Shown: positions 17,337 to 25,818 of the stretch, one piece after another
Layout of the letters: the number at the start of each line of letters is the position of its first letter
How positions within the stretch are numbered: the first letter of the stretch is position 1
DNA from: Paracholeplasma brassicae
Lineage (GTDB): Bacteria > Bacillota_I > Bacilli_A > Acholeplasmatales > UBA5453
Reading direction: 5' to 3'
NCBI RefSeq assembly: GCF_000967915.1
Contig: NC_022549.1
Span: 1,104,366 to 1,168,365 of the forward strand
Length of the DNA stretch: 64,000 nt
Made by a program: the position numbers and the translations under genes
The notes under the pieces: generated by a model
Database searches by the model: none
Told to the model about the DNA's origin: nothing
What the model saw: only the letters and a program-made list of their open reading frames with translations

Positions 17337-18522
17337 CGAGCACTTTCCTTAGCATATCGTAAGGTTTTACTTCATGTGGCACCGGAATATAGATTTGTTG
17401 TCTTGGATGTCTTGCGGCATCAAGAAGGTTACCTTCGGTGTCTTTGATTTCTTTTATTTCAAAGAAGAAACTCTTACCTGATGGGCCAAATAATTCTACC
17501 GATTCGTTTGGCGTAAAATGGTTTCTTTGTTCGATAAGGGCACACTTTTTGATTGGGTCATAAGCTAGTACGATACCAATGAATTCTTTTGTTGGCTCTT
17601 CGTTTCTTAAATTATAGAGTTGTTGTTCCGCTTTTGGTTTTCCATCTAAGAAGCCAAAAGAGGTCAATCGGTTTTCCGCTTTTTTTATTTCTTTGATATA
17701 GAACTCAAGATCTTTAATCTGCTTAGTTGCGGTATATTCATCAATTAACATACGGTAGGTTCTAACCACCGTAGCGATGTAGTGGATTGATTTCATTCGA
17801 CCTTCGATTTTCAAGGAAGATACCTTCGAATCAATTAACGATGGAATAAATGCCAATGTTTGTAGGTCTTTGGATGACATTGAGAAAAAGACACTTTCGT
17901 CGTTAATGGTCGTTTTATCACTCAAAAGTTCGTAGTTCCAACGACAGCTGTGTGCGCATCCGCCGCGGTTTGCATCTCGATCGGTCATGTTGTTTGATAA
18001 CGTACAACGACCACTATATGAAGCACACATGCCACCATGGATAAACACTTCAATTTCAACCGGAGATTTTTCACAGATGTCTTTGATTTCATACTGATCA
18101 AGTTCACGTCCTAATACGACACGTTCGGCACCTAAATCTGCCCAAAACTGAACCGCATTCGAATTAACTACCGATTGTTGTGTTGACACGTGTACAGGAA
18201 TTGTCGTATGTTCTAGTGCCGTCGTTGCGATGTATGGACTTGCAGCAATAATCGCATCAACGCCACACGCTTCAAGACCTTTTAAATACTCAATTAGCTC
18301 ACTCATATTTTCATTATGAGGAATGATATTGGTCGTTACATAGAGCTTTTTGCCATAACTATGGACAAATTCACACGCTTCTTTAATGTCAGCTAACGTA
18401 AAGTTTGACGCTCTTGCGCGTAATGAAAATTCAGTGCCACCGATGAATACGGCATCAGCACCATAAATAATCGCAATTTTCAATTTTTCTAAGTCACCTG
18501 CAGGTGCTAATAATTCAATCAT
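17329..18522 (-). CDS. trhP2: U32-family tRNA uridine 5-hydroxylation protein (YrrO/TrhP2-like)
   Basis: A 397-aa peptidase-U32 family protein. The family cysteine region is present: GGMCASYSGRCTLS and later GGCAHSCRWNYEL. Bacillus YrrN/YrrO and Escherichia coli TrhP are required, with prephenate-derived chemistry, for 5-hydroxyuridine at tRNA wobble position 34. The gene overlaps yrrN by ATGA and follows trmR, the methyltransferase that converts ho5U to mo5U, so the three genes form one pathway. Symbol assignment of P1 versus P2 follows Bacillus order. Confidence 0.88.
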   Translation of the reverse strand: MIELLAPAGDLEKLKIAIIYGADAVFIGGTEFSLRARASNFTLADIKEACEFVHSYGKKLYVTTNIIPHNENMSELIEYLKGLEACGVDAIIAASPYIATTALEHTTIPVHVSTQQSVVNSNAVQFWADLGAERVVLGRELDQYEIKDICEKSPVEIEVFIHGGMCASYSGRCTLSNNMTDRDANRGGCAHSCRWNYELLSDKTTINDESVFFSMSSKDLQTLAFIPSLIDSKVSSLKIEGRMKSIHYIATVVRTYRMLIDEYTATKQIKDLEFYIKEIKKAENRLTSFGFLDGKPKAEQQLYNLRNEEPTKEFIGIVLAYDPIKKCALIEQRNHFTPNESVELFGPSGKSFFFEIKEIKDTEGNLLDAARHPRQQIYIPVPHEVKPYDMLRKVLDV

Positions 18523-19409
18523 CTTGTCACCTTCTTCGGCTTATATACTGTTTTTTTATATAAAAAACCATCATCCCAAGTTTCCCCATATTTTTGTTCG
18601 ATGTCAGATGTTAGTGGTTCTTTACCTTCTAACACTTCAGCGTATCTTTTAAGTACGTCATACGTATATGAGTCATCGTGTAAGACCATATCAAATACCG
18701 CGTAATCGATGTGTTCTTTTAGTAGATTAATGTGATTCAGTGTTGAGAAAACTTTATCTCTAAATACATGTGTACCGCCATTATCTTCTAAAATTGGGTA
18801 GACTAAATCTGGGCGTTTTTCTTCTTTAATCTTAAGGTTACGCTTGTCGTGGTATGGGTTATTCTGATCTAAATTCTCAAAATAGCTTGAGATTAACTGT
18901 CTTTTTGAATAAAACATATTTAAATAGCCATGTACATACATAAACGCATGTAGCTTCTTTTGTTTTGTGATCGCCAAAATATCCTCTAATGTAATCTCTT
19001 TTGCAAGAAATGCACCATGAACGCCTAGTGTCTGATTGAAATTAAAATCAAAGACGTTCGTTAATAAGGTTTCTGGATTATATACACCTTTAGCTTCGAT
19101 TTTTAATTCTCTTAGAAGGTAGACGACACCAATATCACCAACAATGTAGCCAGTTGGATTAGCCGTCTCTAACGTTTGAATGAATTCTTTAAATGACGCG
19201 ATTTGATCGTTGTGCATCATTTGATTGATACTGATGTATATTTTTTTATTTAAACGATGTGCTTCTTTGATGAGATCAAGTAATTCTAAGACACTAAATG
19301 ATCGTTCAACGCGTGTGGCAAATTGATCATTTGCACCAATAAATCCATCGGCAAACTCACTTAGTTTTTCCATGTGACGTAGGTCATAAATTGTTACTAG
19401 TTTAATCAT
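18519..19409 (-). CDS. trhP1: U32-family paralogue (YrrN/TrhP1-like)
   Basis: A 296-aa protein with the U32 TIM-barrel pattern (VYNPETLLTNVFDFNFN, LHAFMYVHGYLNMFYS) but without the cysteine cluster of its partner. This is the usual state for YrrN, which acts with YrrO in forming 5-hydroxyuridine in tRNA. It overlaps the genes on both sides by four nt (ATGA), which suggests stoichiometric expression with trmR and yrrO. Confidence 0.86.
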   Translation of the reverse strand: MIKLVTIYDLRHMEKLSEFADGFIGANDQFATRVERSFSVLELLDLIKEAHRLNKKIYISINQMMHNDQIASFKEFIQTLETANPTGYIVGDIGVVYLLRELKIEAKGVYNPETLLTNVFDFNFNQTLGVHGAFLAKEITLEDILAITKQKKLHAFMYVHGYLNMFYSKRQLISSYFENLDQNNPYHDKRNLKIKEEKRPDLVYPILEDNGGTHVFRDKVFSTLNHINLLKEHIDYAVFDMVLHDDSYTYDVLKRYAEVLEGKEPLTSDIEQKYGETWDDGFLYKKTVYKPKKVTR

Positions 19410-19993
19410 TTCGATACCCTCCTACTAATACTCATTCCATCACCAATATCTGAAAACACCGTTTCATAATCTGAGTGGTTTTGTAAAAACAATTTGAATG
19501 CGTTTAAACGCTTAATTAACCCCTTGGTTCCCCTTGAAACACGATTAATGTCTAAGTGATGGAAGTTTAAGTTATCTGTCACAATTATTCCTGTGGGTTT
19601 TAAGTAGGGTGCGTACTTATTAAAAAATTTTTCATACTGTGCTTTAGCCGCATCGATGAATATCAAATCAAAGCGTTCTTCAAAGTTAATTTCATCTGAT
19701 AAAGCGTCATTAAAGATGAGTGTGATTTTTTCTTCTAAGCCGAGTTCTTTAATGTTTAATTTTGCTTTTTCAACCATTTGAGGGTCACGTTCGATGGTCG
19801 TTACGTGGTTGGCTATTTGCGCCATTTCAATGGCTGAATACCCTACCGCACTACCAATCTCTAAAATGTCCTTAACTTGATAGTCTTTAATTGCTTTTTT
19901 CAAAAATAAAAGCCCCTCAGCAGAGATGATAGGTACCTTTTCTTCGAGGGCTTTATTTTTTATATTAGATATCGTCGTCTTCATCCTGTGCAT
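19406..19993 (-). CDS. trmR: tRNA 5-hydroxyuridine methyltransferase (TrmR/YrrM)
   Basis: A class I O-methyltransferase of the YrrM type, about 195 aa. Visible motifs are ILEIGSAVGYSAIEMA (motif I), TTIERDPQMVEKAK (acidic loop) and DLIFIDAAKAQYEKFF with the metal/substrate region IIVTDNLNFH. It methylates ho5U34 to 5-methoxyuridine in tRNAs. Three in-frame ATGs lie at 19999, 19993 and 19984; 19993 is preferred because GAGG is six nt upstream. The start lies within the end of yrzB. Confidence 0.88.
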   Translation of the reverse strand: MHRMKTTISNIKNKALEEKVPIISAEGLLFLKKAIKDYQVKDILEIGSAVGYSAIEMAQIANHVTTIERDPQMVEKAKLNIKELGLEEKITLIFNDALSDEINFEERFDLIFIDAAKAQYEKFFNKYAPYLKPTGIIVTDNLNFHHLDINRVSRGTKGLIKRLNAFKLFLQNHSDYETVFSDIGDGMSISRRVSK

Positions 19994-20252
19994 CGTCATC
20001 CTCGGCCTCTAAATCACCTAGAAAAGCTTCAAGCAATTCATCTAGTAATTCCCATTCCTCGTCAGTTTGCACATCCTCAAAGTAGCCTTCGCCACCATCG
20101 GTCTCAACGAATACAGCTGCGCTTATTTCATCGCGATCGGTAAATTGAAAAACCACATAGTTTTTCTCAAATTCTTCAGAATAGTGAGTAAATAAAATGT
20201 CACAAATGACTTCTTCACCATCTAATACAAGTGTTAATCTAGTATCATCCAT
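19965..20252 (-). CDS. yrzB: DUF1292 family protein (YrzB)
   Basis: A small acidic 95-aa protein of the DUF1292 family, typical of low-GC Gram-positives, found between ruvX (yrrK) and the yrrL/yrrM genes. The core LVLDGEEVICDILFTHYSEE and YVVFQFTDRDEISAAVF are recognisable, and the tail is a run of Asp/Glu. Function is unknown. The ATG overlaps the ruvX stop as TAATG with AAAGGAG upstream. Confidence 0.9.
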   Translation of the reverse strand: MDDTRLTLVLDGEEVICDILFTHYSEEFEKNYVVFQFTDRDEISAAVFVETDGGEGYFEDVQTDEEWELLDELLEAFLGDLEAEDDDAQDEDDDI

Positions 20253-20671
20253 TAGTTGTCTCCTTTAAAATCTAAATAGTTTTGTAAAATGACTTGTGCG
20301 GCAAGTTCATCTTTTTTATTTTGTTGTTTCTTACGAGACAAGCCCGCACTTATCATATGCATTTTAGCGGTTTTTGTCGACAATCGTTCGTCCCATAAAA
20401 CGGCTTCAACTTGAAGTTCTTTTTCAAGTTTTTCTTTAAAATCAATTGAAATTTGAGCTCGAATTCCAATATCGTTGTTCATGTGCTTTGGATACCCAAT
20501 AACGACCACATCAACGTCGTTTTCAATTACGTATTTTTTAACGTACTCAAATGCATCGTCGTAGTGATTTGTATAAAAACGGTATGTAGTCACACTATGT
20601 GCAATAATACCGGAATCACTTCTTGCAATTCCAACGGTTTTCTCACCTAAATCAAGTCCAATATAGATCAA
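20252..20671 (-). CDS. ruvX: Putative pre-16S rRNA nuclease YqgF/RuvX
   Basis: A 139-aa RNase-H-fold protein. It begins IYIGLDLGEKTVGIARSD (first catalytic Asp) and contains VVIGYPKHMNN and LWDERLSTKTA, the conserved YqgF motifs. YqgF completes 16S rRNA 5' maturation; a Holliday-junction role has also been proposed. It starts with TTG, which overlaps the alaS TGA as TTGA, so it depends on alaS translation. Confidence 0.93.
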   Translation of the reverse strand: MIYIGLDLGEKTVGIARSDSGIIAHSVTTYRFYTNHYDDAFEYVKKYVIENDVDVVVIGYPKHMNNDIGIRAQISIDFKEKLEKELQVEAVLWDERLSTKTAKMHMISAGLSRKKQQNKKDELAAQVILQNYLDFKGDN

Positions 20672-23271
20672 TTCATCATCCCCTTGATGTGTTTCATTAA
20701 TTCAGTAACGTCAAAATTACCTGAGCCACCTTGAGCAAATTGGTCTCTTCCGCCACCAGAACCGCCTGTGAGTTTTGCGGCTGCCTTAATTAATTGGTTG
20801 GCACTGATTGTTTTTGATTTACACATAAATGTGAGTTTATCATTGGCTTCGTTAATTAAGAATAAAACGTCTAAGTTCATTTTATCATAAATTGCGTCTA
20901 CTAGTTGTTTTAAAACTTGCATTTCAACATCTTTTGTATGAACCACCTGATTTTTGTCATTTGAAGTAACGTATTGTTCAAGATTCGATAGTGCGTCTTT
21001 TTGCTTACTTTGTTGTAAGATCTTTTCTAATTGTTTGTTATCTTCCTTAATCTTTTCATTGTAATTTCTTAGTTCGATGACGTCTTGATAAGATCCAATG
21101 AACGGCGCTTTTTGACTTAATTCAATGACTGTTTTTGGACTGATGTCTTTGAGTTCATCGACGAGACGTTCACGCTTTTCTTCAAGTGTCACATTATCTT
21201 TGATGAGTGAGTGTAAGTAAGCTTCTACTTTTTCAATTAATTGATTACCTGTAACGGCTTCAATTCTAAAAATGCCAGAGCCGATCGATTCAAAACTTGT
21301 GATTGAAAAATCGATGATTTCTTTTGTATTTTTAACGTGTGTACCACCACAAAGTTCTACCGAATAGGAAGCAATGTCAACCACACGGACGACGTCGCCG
21401 TATTTTTCACCAAAAAGTGCCATAGCGCCTAATTTTTTTGCTTCTGCGATTGGCATTTCTGTTGTTACGACATCAAGTGCTTCATTAATCTTATTTTTTA
21501 CAATGGTTTCAATTTCAATGATCTCCTCTTTTTTGAGTGTTTCATAGTTGTTGAAATCGAAACGAAGGGTTGCTGGTGTCACTTGTGAACCTTGCTGATT
21601 CACATGGTCACCTAAAACCACTTTGAGGGCTTTATGAAGCAAATGCGTTGCACTATGATTTTGCATAATCTTCACACGATTTGCAAGATCAATTTTTGCA
21701 ATAACCATTTCACCTTCATCAAATGGATTATCCACTACATGCAAATACTGGCCATTTGGTAATTTAATGACATCGGTTACCTCATAACCGTTGATCGTCC
21801 CTTTGTCTGCGACTTGTCCACCCATCGTTGCGTAAAAAGGTGTCTCTTTTAGCACGATACCTGAATCAAACACTTTAATGACCGGTGTCGAAACCTCATA
21901 ATTCTCATAACCAATAAAGACAGATGGTTCTCTAAATTCGATGAATGCTTTTTCTTGTTGTTTCATCGAACCTTCTTTTGTTCTGCTTGCTCTTGATTGT
22001 TCTTTTTGAAGTTGCAATAAAGCCTTAAACCCTTCGATATCGACTTGATAACCTTTTTCTTCTGACAATTCTACAGTGAGTTCTATTGGAAAGCCAAATG
22101 TATCATAAAGTTTAAACGCGTCTTCTTTACTTAAGACATCGGTTGTTTTTTCTAACGCTTCATCTAGGTGTTTTTCACCGCTTGAAAGTGTTTCAAGAAA
22201 TTTCATTTCCTCGATGTGGATTACTTTCTCAACGATCGCTTGATTCTTATGGACAGAGTCATAAAACGGTCCCATAATTTTTACAACTTCAGGTACTAAA
22301 CGATATAAGAAAGCTTCATTAAGATTAATTTTCTTCCCATATTTTAAGGCTCTTCTTAACAGGCGTCTTAAAACATAACCTCGTCCTTCGTTGGATAAAA
22401 TCGCACCATCAGCAATCGCCATAGACAATGTTTTCACATGGTCAGCGATGACTTTAAATGCCATTTGTCCATCGTACTTAATACCACTCAGTTCTTCGGT
22501 TTTTTCAATGATTGGCAAAAATAAATCCGTCTCAAAATTTGTTTTAGTTCCTTGAATGACACAGGCGAAGCGCTCAAGACCAGCACCCGTATCAATATTT
22601 TTATTTGGTAATTCTTTATATTCATTTCTTGGAATGCCTGGTTTTGCGTTGTATTGTGAAAATACGATGTTCCATATTTCAATATAACGTTCGTTTTCGA
22701 TGTCGTTTTGAATTAGTTCTGGTCCTCTTTTGTCAAATAATTCTCCACGATCAAAATAAATTTCTGTGTCCGGTCCACTTGGACCCTCACCAATTTCCCA
22801 AAAGTTACTTTCTAATGGAATTAAATGGTCTTCCTTAACCCCTAAACTTAACCAACGATTTTTAGCCACAACATCATCTGGGTAATAAGTCATATACAGT
22901 TTTTCGACTGGAAACCCAAAATAACTTGGACTTGTTAGAAGTTCAAAGCCAAAATCAATTGCTTCTTCTTTAAAATAATCACCAATCGAAAAATTCCCCA
23001 TCATTTCAAAAAATGTGTGGTGTCTTGCCGTTTTACCAACGTTATCTATATCGTTCGTGCGAATGCATTTTTGAACATTGGTTAACCTTGGTCTTGGTGG
23101 AACTTCGGAGCCGTCAAAGTATTTTTTCAACGGTGCTACGCCTGCATTAATCCATAAAAGCGTCTTATCACCCATAGGGATTAAGGAGCTTGAAGGCTCA
23201 ATTGAATGGCCTTTATCTCTAAAAAAGTGTAGCCATGTGTCTCTAATTTCTTTTGATGTCATAAATTTCAT
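20668..23271 (-). CDS. alaS: Alanyl-tRNA synthetase
   Basis: A full-length 867-aa class II alanyl-tRNA synthetase. The aminoacylation core has the motif RHHTFFEMMGNFS and the ATP-site region GAGLERFACV. The editing domain keeps the metal-binding HSATHLLH and the late CGGTH. The C-Ala domain ends with GGSGGGRDQFAQGG. It stops with TGA, which shows that UGA is a stop in this organism. GGAGG lies nine nt from the ATG. Expression is expected to be controlled by the T-box leader immediately upstream, which would also govern the genes behind it. Confidence 0.98.
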   Translation of the reverse strand: MKFMTSKEIRDTWLHFFRDKGHSIEPSSSLIPMGDKTLLWINAGVAPLKKYFDGSEVPPRPRLTNVQKCIRTNDIDNVGKTARHHTFFEMMGNFSIGDYFKEEAIDFGFELLTSPSYFGFPVEKLYMTYYPDDVVAKNRWLSLGVKEDHLIPLESNFWEIGEGPSGPDTEIYFDRGELFDKRGPELIQNDIENERYIEIWNIVFSQYNAKPGIPRNEYKELPNKNIDTGAGLERFACVIQGTKTNFETDLFLPIIEKTEELSGIKYDGQMAFKVIADHVKTLSMAIADGAILSNEGRGYVLRRLLRRALKYGKKINLNEAFLYRLVPEVVKIMGPFYDSVHKNQAIVEKVIHIEEMKFLETLSSGEKHLDEALEKTTDVLSKEDAFKLYDTFGFPIELTVELSEEKGYQVDIEGFKALLQLQKEQSRASRTKEGSMKQQEKAFIEFREPSVFIGYENYEVSTPVIKVFDSGIVLKETPFYATMGGQVADKGTINGYEVTDVIKLPNGQYLHVVDNPFDEGEMVIAKIDLANRVKIMQNHSATHLLHKALKVVLGDHVNQQGSQVTPATLRFDFNNYETLKKEEIIEIETIVKNKINEALDVVTTEMPIAEAKKLGAMALFGEKYGDVVRVVDIASYSVELCGGTHVKNTKEIIDFSITSFESIGSGIFRIEAVTGNQLIEKVEAYLHSLIKDNVTLEEKRERLVDELKDISPKTVIELSQKAPFIGSYQDVIELRNYNEKIKEDNKQLEKILQQSKQKDALSNLEQYVTSNDKNQVVHTKDVEMQVLKQLVDAIYDKMNLDVLFLINEANDKLTFMCKSKTISANQLIKAAAKLTGGSGGGRDQFAQGGSGNFDVTELMKHIKGMMN

Positions 23272-23287
23272 GTGAATTATCCTCCTA

Positions 23288-23497
23288 AAAAATAAAAAAA
23301 GCCCTTAGAAATCAATCTAAGGACGAATCATTCCGCGGTACCACCTTAGTTCTAGTTTTCACTAGCCCTTTATTTGTGTTGTTAAGGCCAACAAACCACC
23401 GCTCCCAAGTAGCTTCACAGAGTGTTTGTTATGCTTTCACCAACCGCATAATCTCTACATTCAAATCCTTCTGTTACTCATCTTGTTCATTGCGTTC
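23288..23497 (-). promoter_or_regulatory. T-box riboswitch (alanine), alaS leader
   Basis: The reverse strand carries the T-box core AAGGTGGTACCGCGG (23333-23347), followed by a terminator (stem CCTTAGA/TCTAAGG then T7, 23294-23322) that competes with the antiterminator. Stem I features include GATGAGTAACAG. The sequence GTGAAGCTACTTGGGAG offers GCT as specifier (about 23411-23413), an alanine codon, which fits alaS. Uncharged tRNA-Ala should favour read-through. Boundaries are approximate. Confidence 0.93.
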
Positions 23498-23502
23498 AAT
23501 TT

Positions 23503-23530
23503 ATTTTATCATAACTTGATTTTTTTTCAA
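23503..23530 (-). promoter_or_regulatory. candidate promoter of the alaS T-box operon
   Basis: Reverse strand TTGAAA, 16-nt spacer, TAAAAT, six or so nt before the T-box leader begins. Confidence 0.6.
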
Positions 23531-23533
23531 GCT

Positions 23534-24376
23534 TTATTTTGCTAGATACATTTTTGATAGGTACATTACACCTAAACTAGCCCATATTGCTATTAAGAAA
23601 TATCGAATGCCATCTAAAATATAAGCATCTGATATAAGTTCAAACAGGGGTTTTAATCCTTCTTTTATTAGAAGTGCACCAATTAAACCAATAAGGACTT
23701 TAATCACTTGGTGTTTCATTGGCCCATTGATGTCGTAGTTGACGTATCTTTTTTCGACAAAATAACCGAGTGCAAGTCCCATATACGCAAATGAAGCAAT
23801 GTAGAGATCACGGTTGTAAACGAAAAACAAGAGTATGATCAATACTGGAATTAAGTATAATGCCCTAATTTCTTCGACATTGTCATTCTTTACCGTTAGT
23901 AGCCACATAAATAGAATTCCAAAAAACACCCCGAGTGATAAGCCTACAATAACATCGTGAAGGTAATGTTGACCTAAATAAACCCGAGAGATTGGAACTA
24001 AAACCATTAAAGCATAAAATACGTACTTCACCCATGTAACATGCTTAAACCGGTCAGTCATTACGATACCTATTAAACCGATTGACTGTGCATGACCACT
24101 CGGCATGGACGAGCCATGCGTTTTTAAACCTAAGATTGGTTTAGCCCCATTTTCATAAGGTCTTCTTGCGTTTGTAATTTCTTTAAGACCACCGTTAATA
24201 AATGCAGAAGCTAAAAACGAAATCATAAATTTAAAAGCGAATTTTTTGTCGATTGTCCAGTACAAAATTGCACCTAATAAAATAAAGAAATATTGGTCTC
24301 CGAACTCAGTGATTATTCTAAAAAACCAATCAAGTATTGGGGTTGAAAACTGCTGAAAAAAATCTACGAATCTCAT
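23534..24376 (-). CDS. PAP2-family membrane phosphatase with C-terminal membrane extension
   Basis: A 280-aa polytopic protein of the PAP2 phosphatase family. The three active-site motifs are present: KEITNARRP (K-x6-R-P), PSGH, and SRVYLGQHYLHD (S-R-x5-H-x3-D). The substrate could be phosphatidic acid, phosphatidylglycerophosphate or undecaprenyl pyrophosphate. After the catalytic domain, about 110 residues carry more membrane helices and a GYFVEKRYVNYD segment. The paralogue at 29429 shares this extension. It overlaps the patatin gene by ATGA. Confidence 0.88.
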   Translation of the reverse strand: MRFVDFFQQFSTPILDWFFRIITEFGDQYFFILLGAILYWTIDKKFAFKFMISFLASAFINGGLKEITNARRPYENGAKPILGLKTHGSSMPSGHAQSIGLIGIVMTDRFKHVTWVKYVFYALMVLVPISRVYLGQHYLHDVIVGLSLGVFFGILFMWLLTVKNDNVEEIRALYLIPVLIILLFFVYNRDLYIASFAYMGLALGYFVEKRYVNYDINGPMKHQVIKVLIGLIGALLIKEGLKPLFELISDAYILDGIRYFLIAIWASLGVMYLSKMYLAK

Positions 24377-25368
24377 TGGTTATCCTCTTTCATTTTCTTA
24401 TTTAATTTCTTTTGGTATTTTTGACGTTTCTTTTGTTCTTTTCTTTTAATTACACGTTCTTCTTTTAGTTTTTGAACTTTCTCATACGTTTCAAGCGGTA
24501 CATCAAAGTAAATGTATCTCGTAGGTTTAACAAAATTTTCATTGTAATTTAATATTAATCCTTTTTTCAACAAATTTAGGTCCCTTAGTTTTGATATTAC
24601 ATCTTTAGCAACAAAATAGCCATAGTTAGCTTTTTCATTGATGTGTGTTTGATCAAAACGGATGATGTCGTAAGCATCTAAAATAGACACTTTTTGAAAT
24701 ACGCTTAAGTCGGTTAAATTAATAATCATTACATTCTTGTGTCTGTAGATTGAAGGATCAAACCCATGATCTAATGGAACTGTAAGGATTACCTCACAAC
24801 CGGCATCAATTAACACATCAATCGGGTTATTATCAACAACCCCGCCATCCACATGAAATTCTAAGCCAATTTGCGTAGGTCCAAAATAGAGCGGAATAGA
24901 GGCACTAGCAATGACTTTATCCATAGCATCTTGTGCGTCATTGATTCGAAATACACACTTTTCATAGTTGCTTGTTCGAATTTGTGAGGCAATTAATTTC
25001 GGATTAATCAGTTTTGATGTCACGACATATAAATCAATTGGACTGTTTTCAAGTTTTTTTATGTCTATCGTCTTTCTAAAGACATCTCTTAAAACATCTA
25101 GACTAAACAAGCCTCTTTTGTCTTCTTTGAATCTTGTAAAGCCTTTGACCTCTTTTTGTTTTTCTTGAGCATAAACCCAAGTTTCATATATTTTATCGGC
25201 ATCCTTAAGTGTAGCAATCAATAAGCCATTAATCGCGCCAATTGATGTACCTGCGATGCAGTCAATGTTGTCTAAAAGTTTTTCTTCCTGTAACGCTTTT
25301 ATAACGCCAAGTTGATACCCACCCTTAGCGCCACCACCACCAAGCATTAAACCGACTTTAGGTTTCAT
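24373..25368 (-). CDS. Patatin-like phospholipase (RssA family)
   Basis: A 331-aa patatin-fold hydrolase with the Ser-Asp dyad. The oxyanion hole is GGGGAKGGYQLG near the N-terminus, the nucleophile elbow is GTSIGAING, and the catalytic Asp is in VDGGVVDNNP. A basic tail (KEQKKRQKYQKKLNKKMK) may contact membranes or nucleic acid. It starts directly after the smpB stop and overlaps the PAP2 gene, so a lipid-turnover pair is suggested. The substrate is unknown. Confidence 0.9.
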   Translation of the reverse strand: MKPKVGLMLGGGGAKGGYQLGVIKALQEEKLLDNIDCIAGTSIGAINGLLIATLKDADKIYETWVYAQEKQKEVKGFTRFKEDKRGLFSLDVLRDVFRKTIDIKKLENSPIDLYVVTSKLINPKLIASQIRTSNYEKCVFRINDAQDAMDKVIASASIPLYFGPTQIGLEFHVDGGVVDNNPIDVLIDAGCEVILTVPLDHGFDPSIYRHKNVMIINLTDLSVFQKVSILDAYDIIRFDQTHINEKANYGYFVAKDVISKLRDLNLLKKGLILNYNENFVKPTRYIYFDVPLETYEKVQKLKEERVIKRKEQKKRQKYQKKLNKKMKEDNQ

Positions 25369-25818
25369 TTACCGATTCGTCTCTTTCAAGACCTTTTTAA
25401 TACGCATTTGCTGGTCTTTTTCCTTTAGTGCTTCTCGTTTATCGTATGTCTTTTTACCCTTGGCAATGGCAATTTCTAATTTTGCAAGACCTTTTTCAAT
25501 GTAAAGTTTTAAAGGGATTAAGGCGTACCCATCCTCTTTTATTTTTGCTTCAAGTTTTAAAATCTCTTTTTTATGCATCAGTAATTTTCTTGTGCGTGAT
25601 TCATCATGATTGAACTGATTGCCGTATTCATAATGTGAAATGTGCATATTGATCACAAACAGTTCGCCATTTTTAATTTGAATAAACGCATCGTTAATAT
25701 TTGCCTTTGACTGGCGAATGGATTTAATTTCTGTACCTAAAAGCTGAATACCGGCTTCATATTTGTGCTCAATAAAATAATCATGCGTTGCTTTTCGGTT
25801 TGTGGCGACGATTTTCAT
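25369..25818 (-). CDS. smpB: SsrA-binding protein SmpB
   Basis: SmpB delivers tmRNA to stalled ribosomes in trans-translation. The 149-aa protein begins [20 protein letters not shown] and contains [16 protein letters not shown] and the basic tail [20 protein letters not shown]. The start is ATG 25816-25818, which fits the family length and leaves GGGTGA nine nt upstream. It overlaps the end of rnr by 38 nt, and rnr-smpB is a conserved pair. No tmRNA gene was recognised in this window. Confidence 0.96.
   Translation of the reverse strand: MKIVATNRKATHDYFIEHKYEAGIQLLGTEIKSIRQSKANINDAFIQIKNGELFVINMHISHYEYGNQFNHDESRTRKLLMHKKEILKLEAKIKEDGYALIPLKLYIEKGLAKLEIAIAKGKKTYDKREALKEKDQQMRIKKVLKETNR

Noticed and set aside
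20668-20670. Possible UGA-as-tryptophan code, as in mycoplasmas
   Set aside because: alaS and yqeK end in TGA at the expected family lengths, and tryptophans in conserved motifs are TGG.
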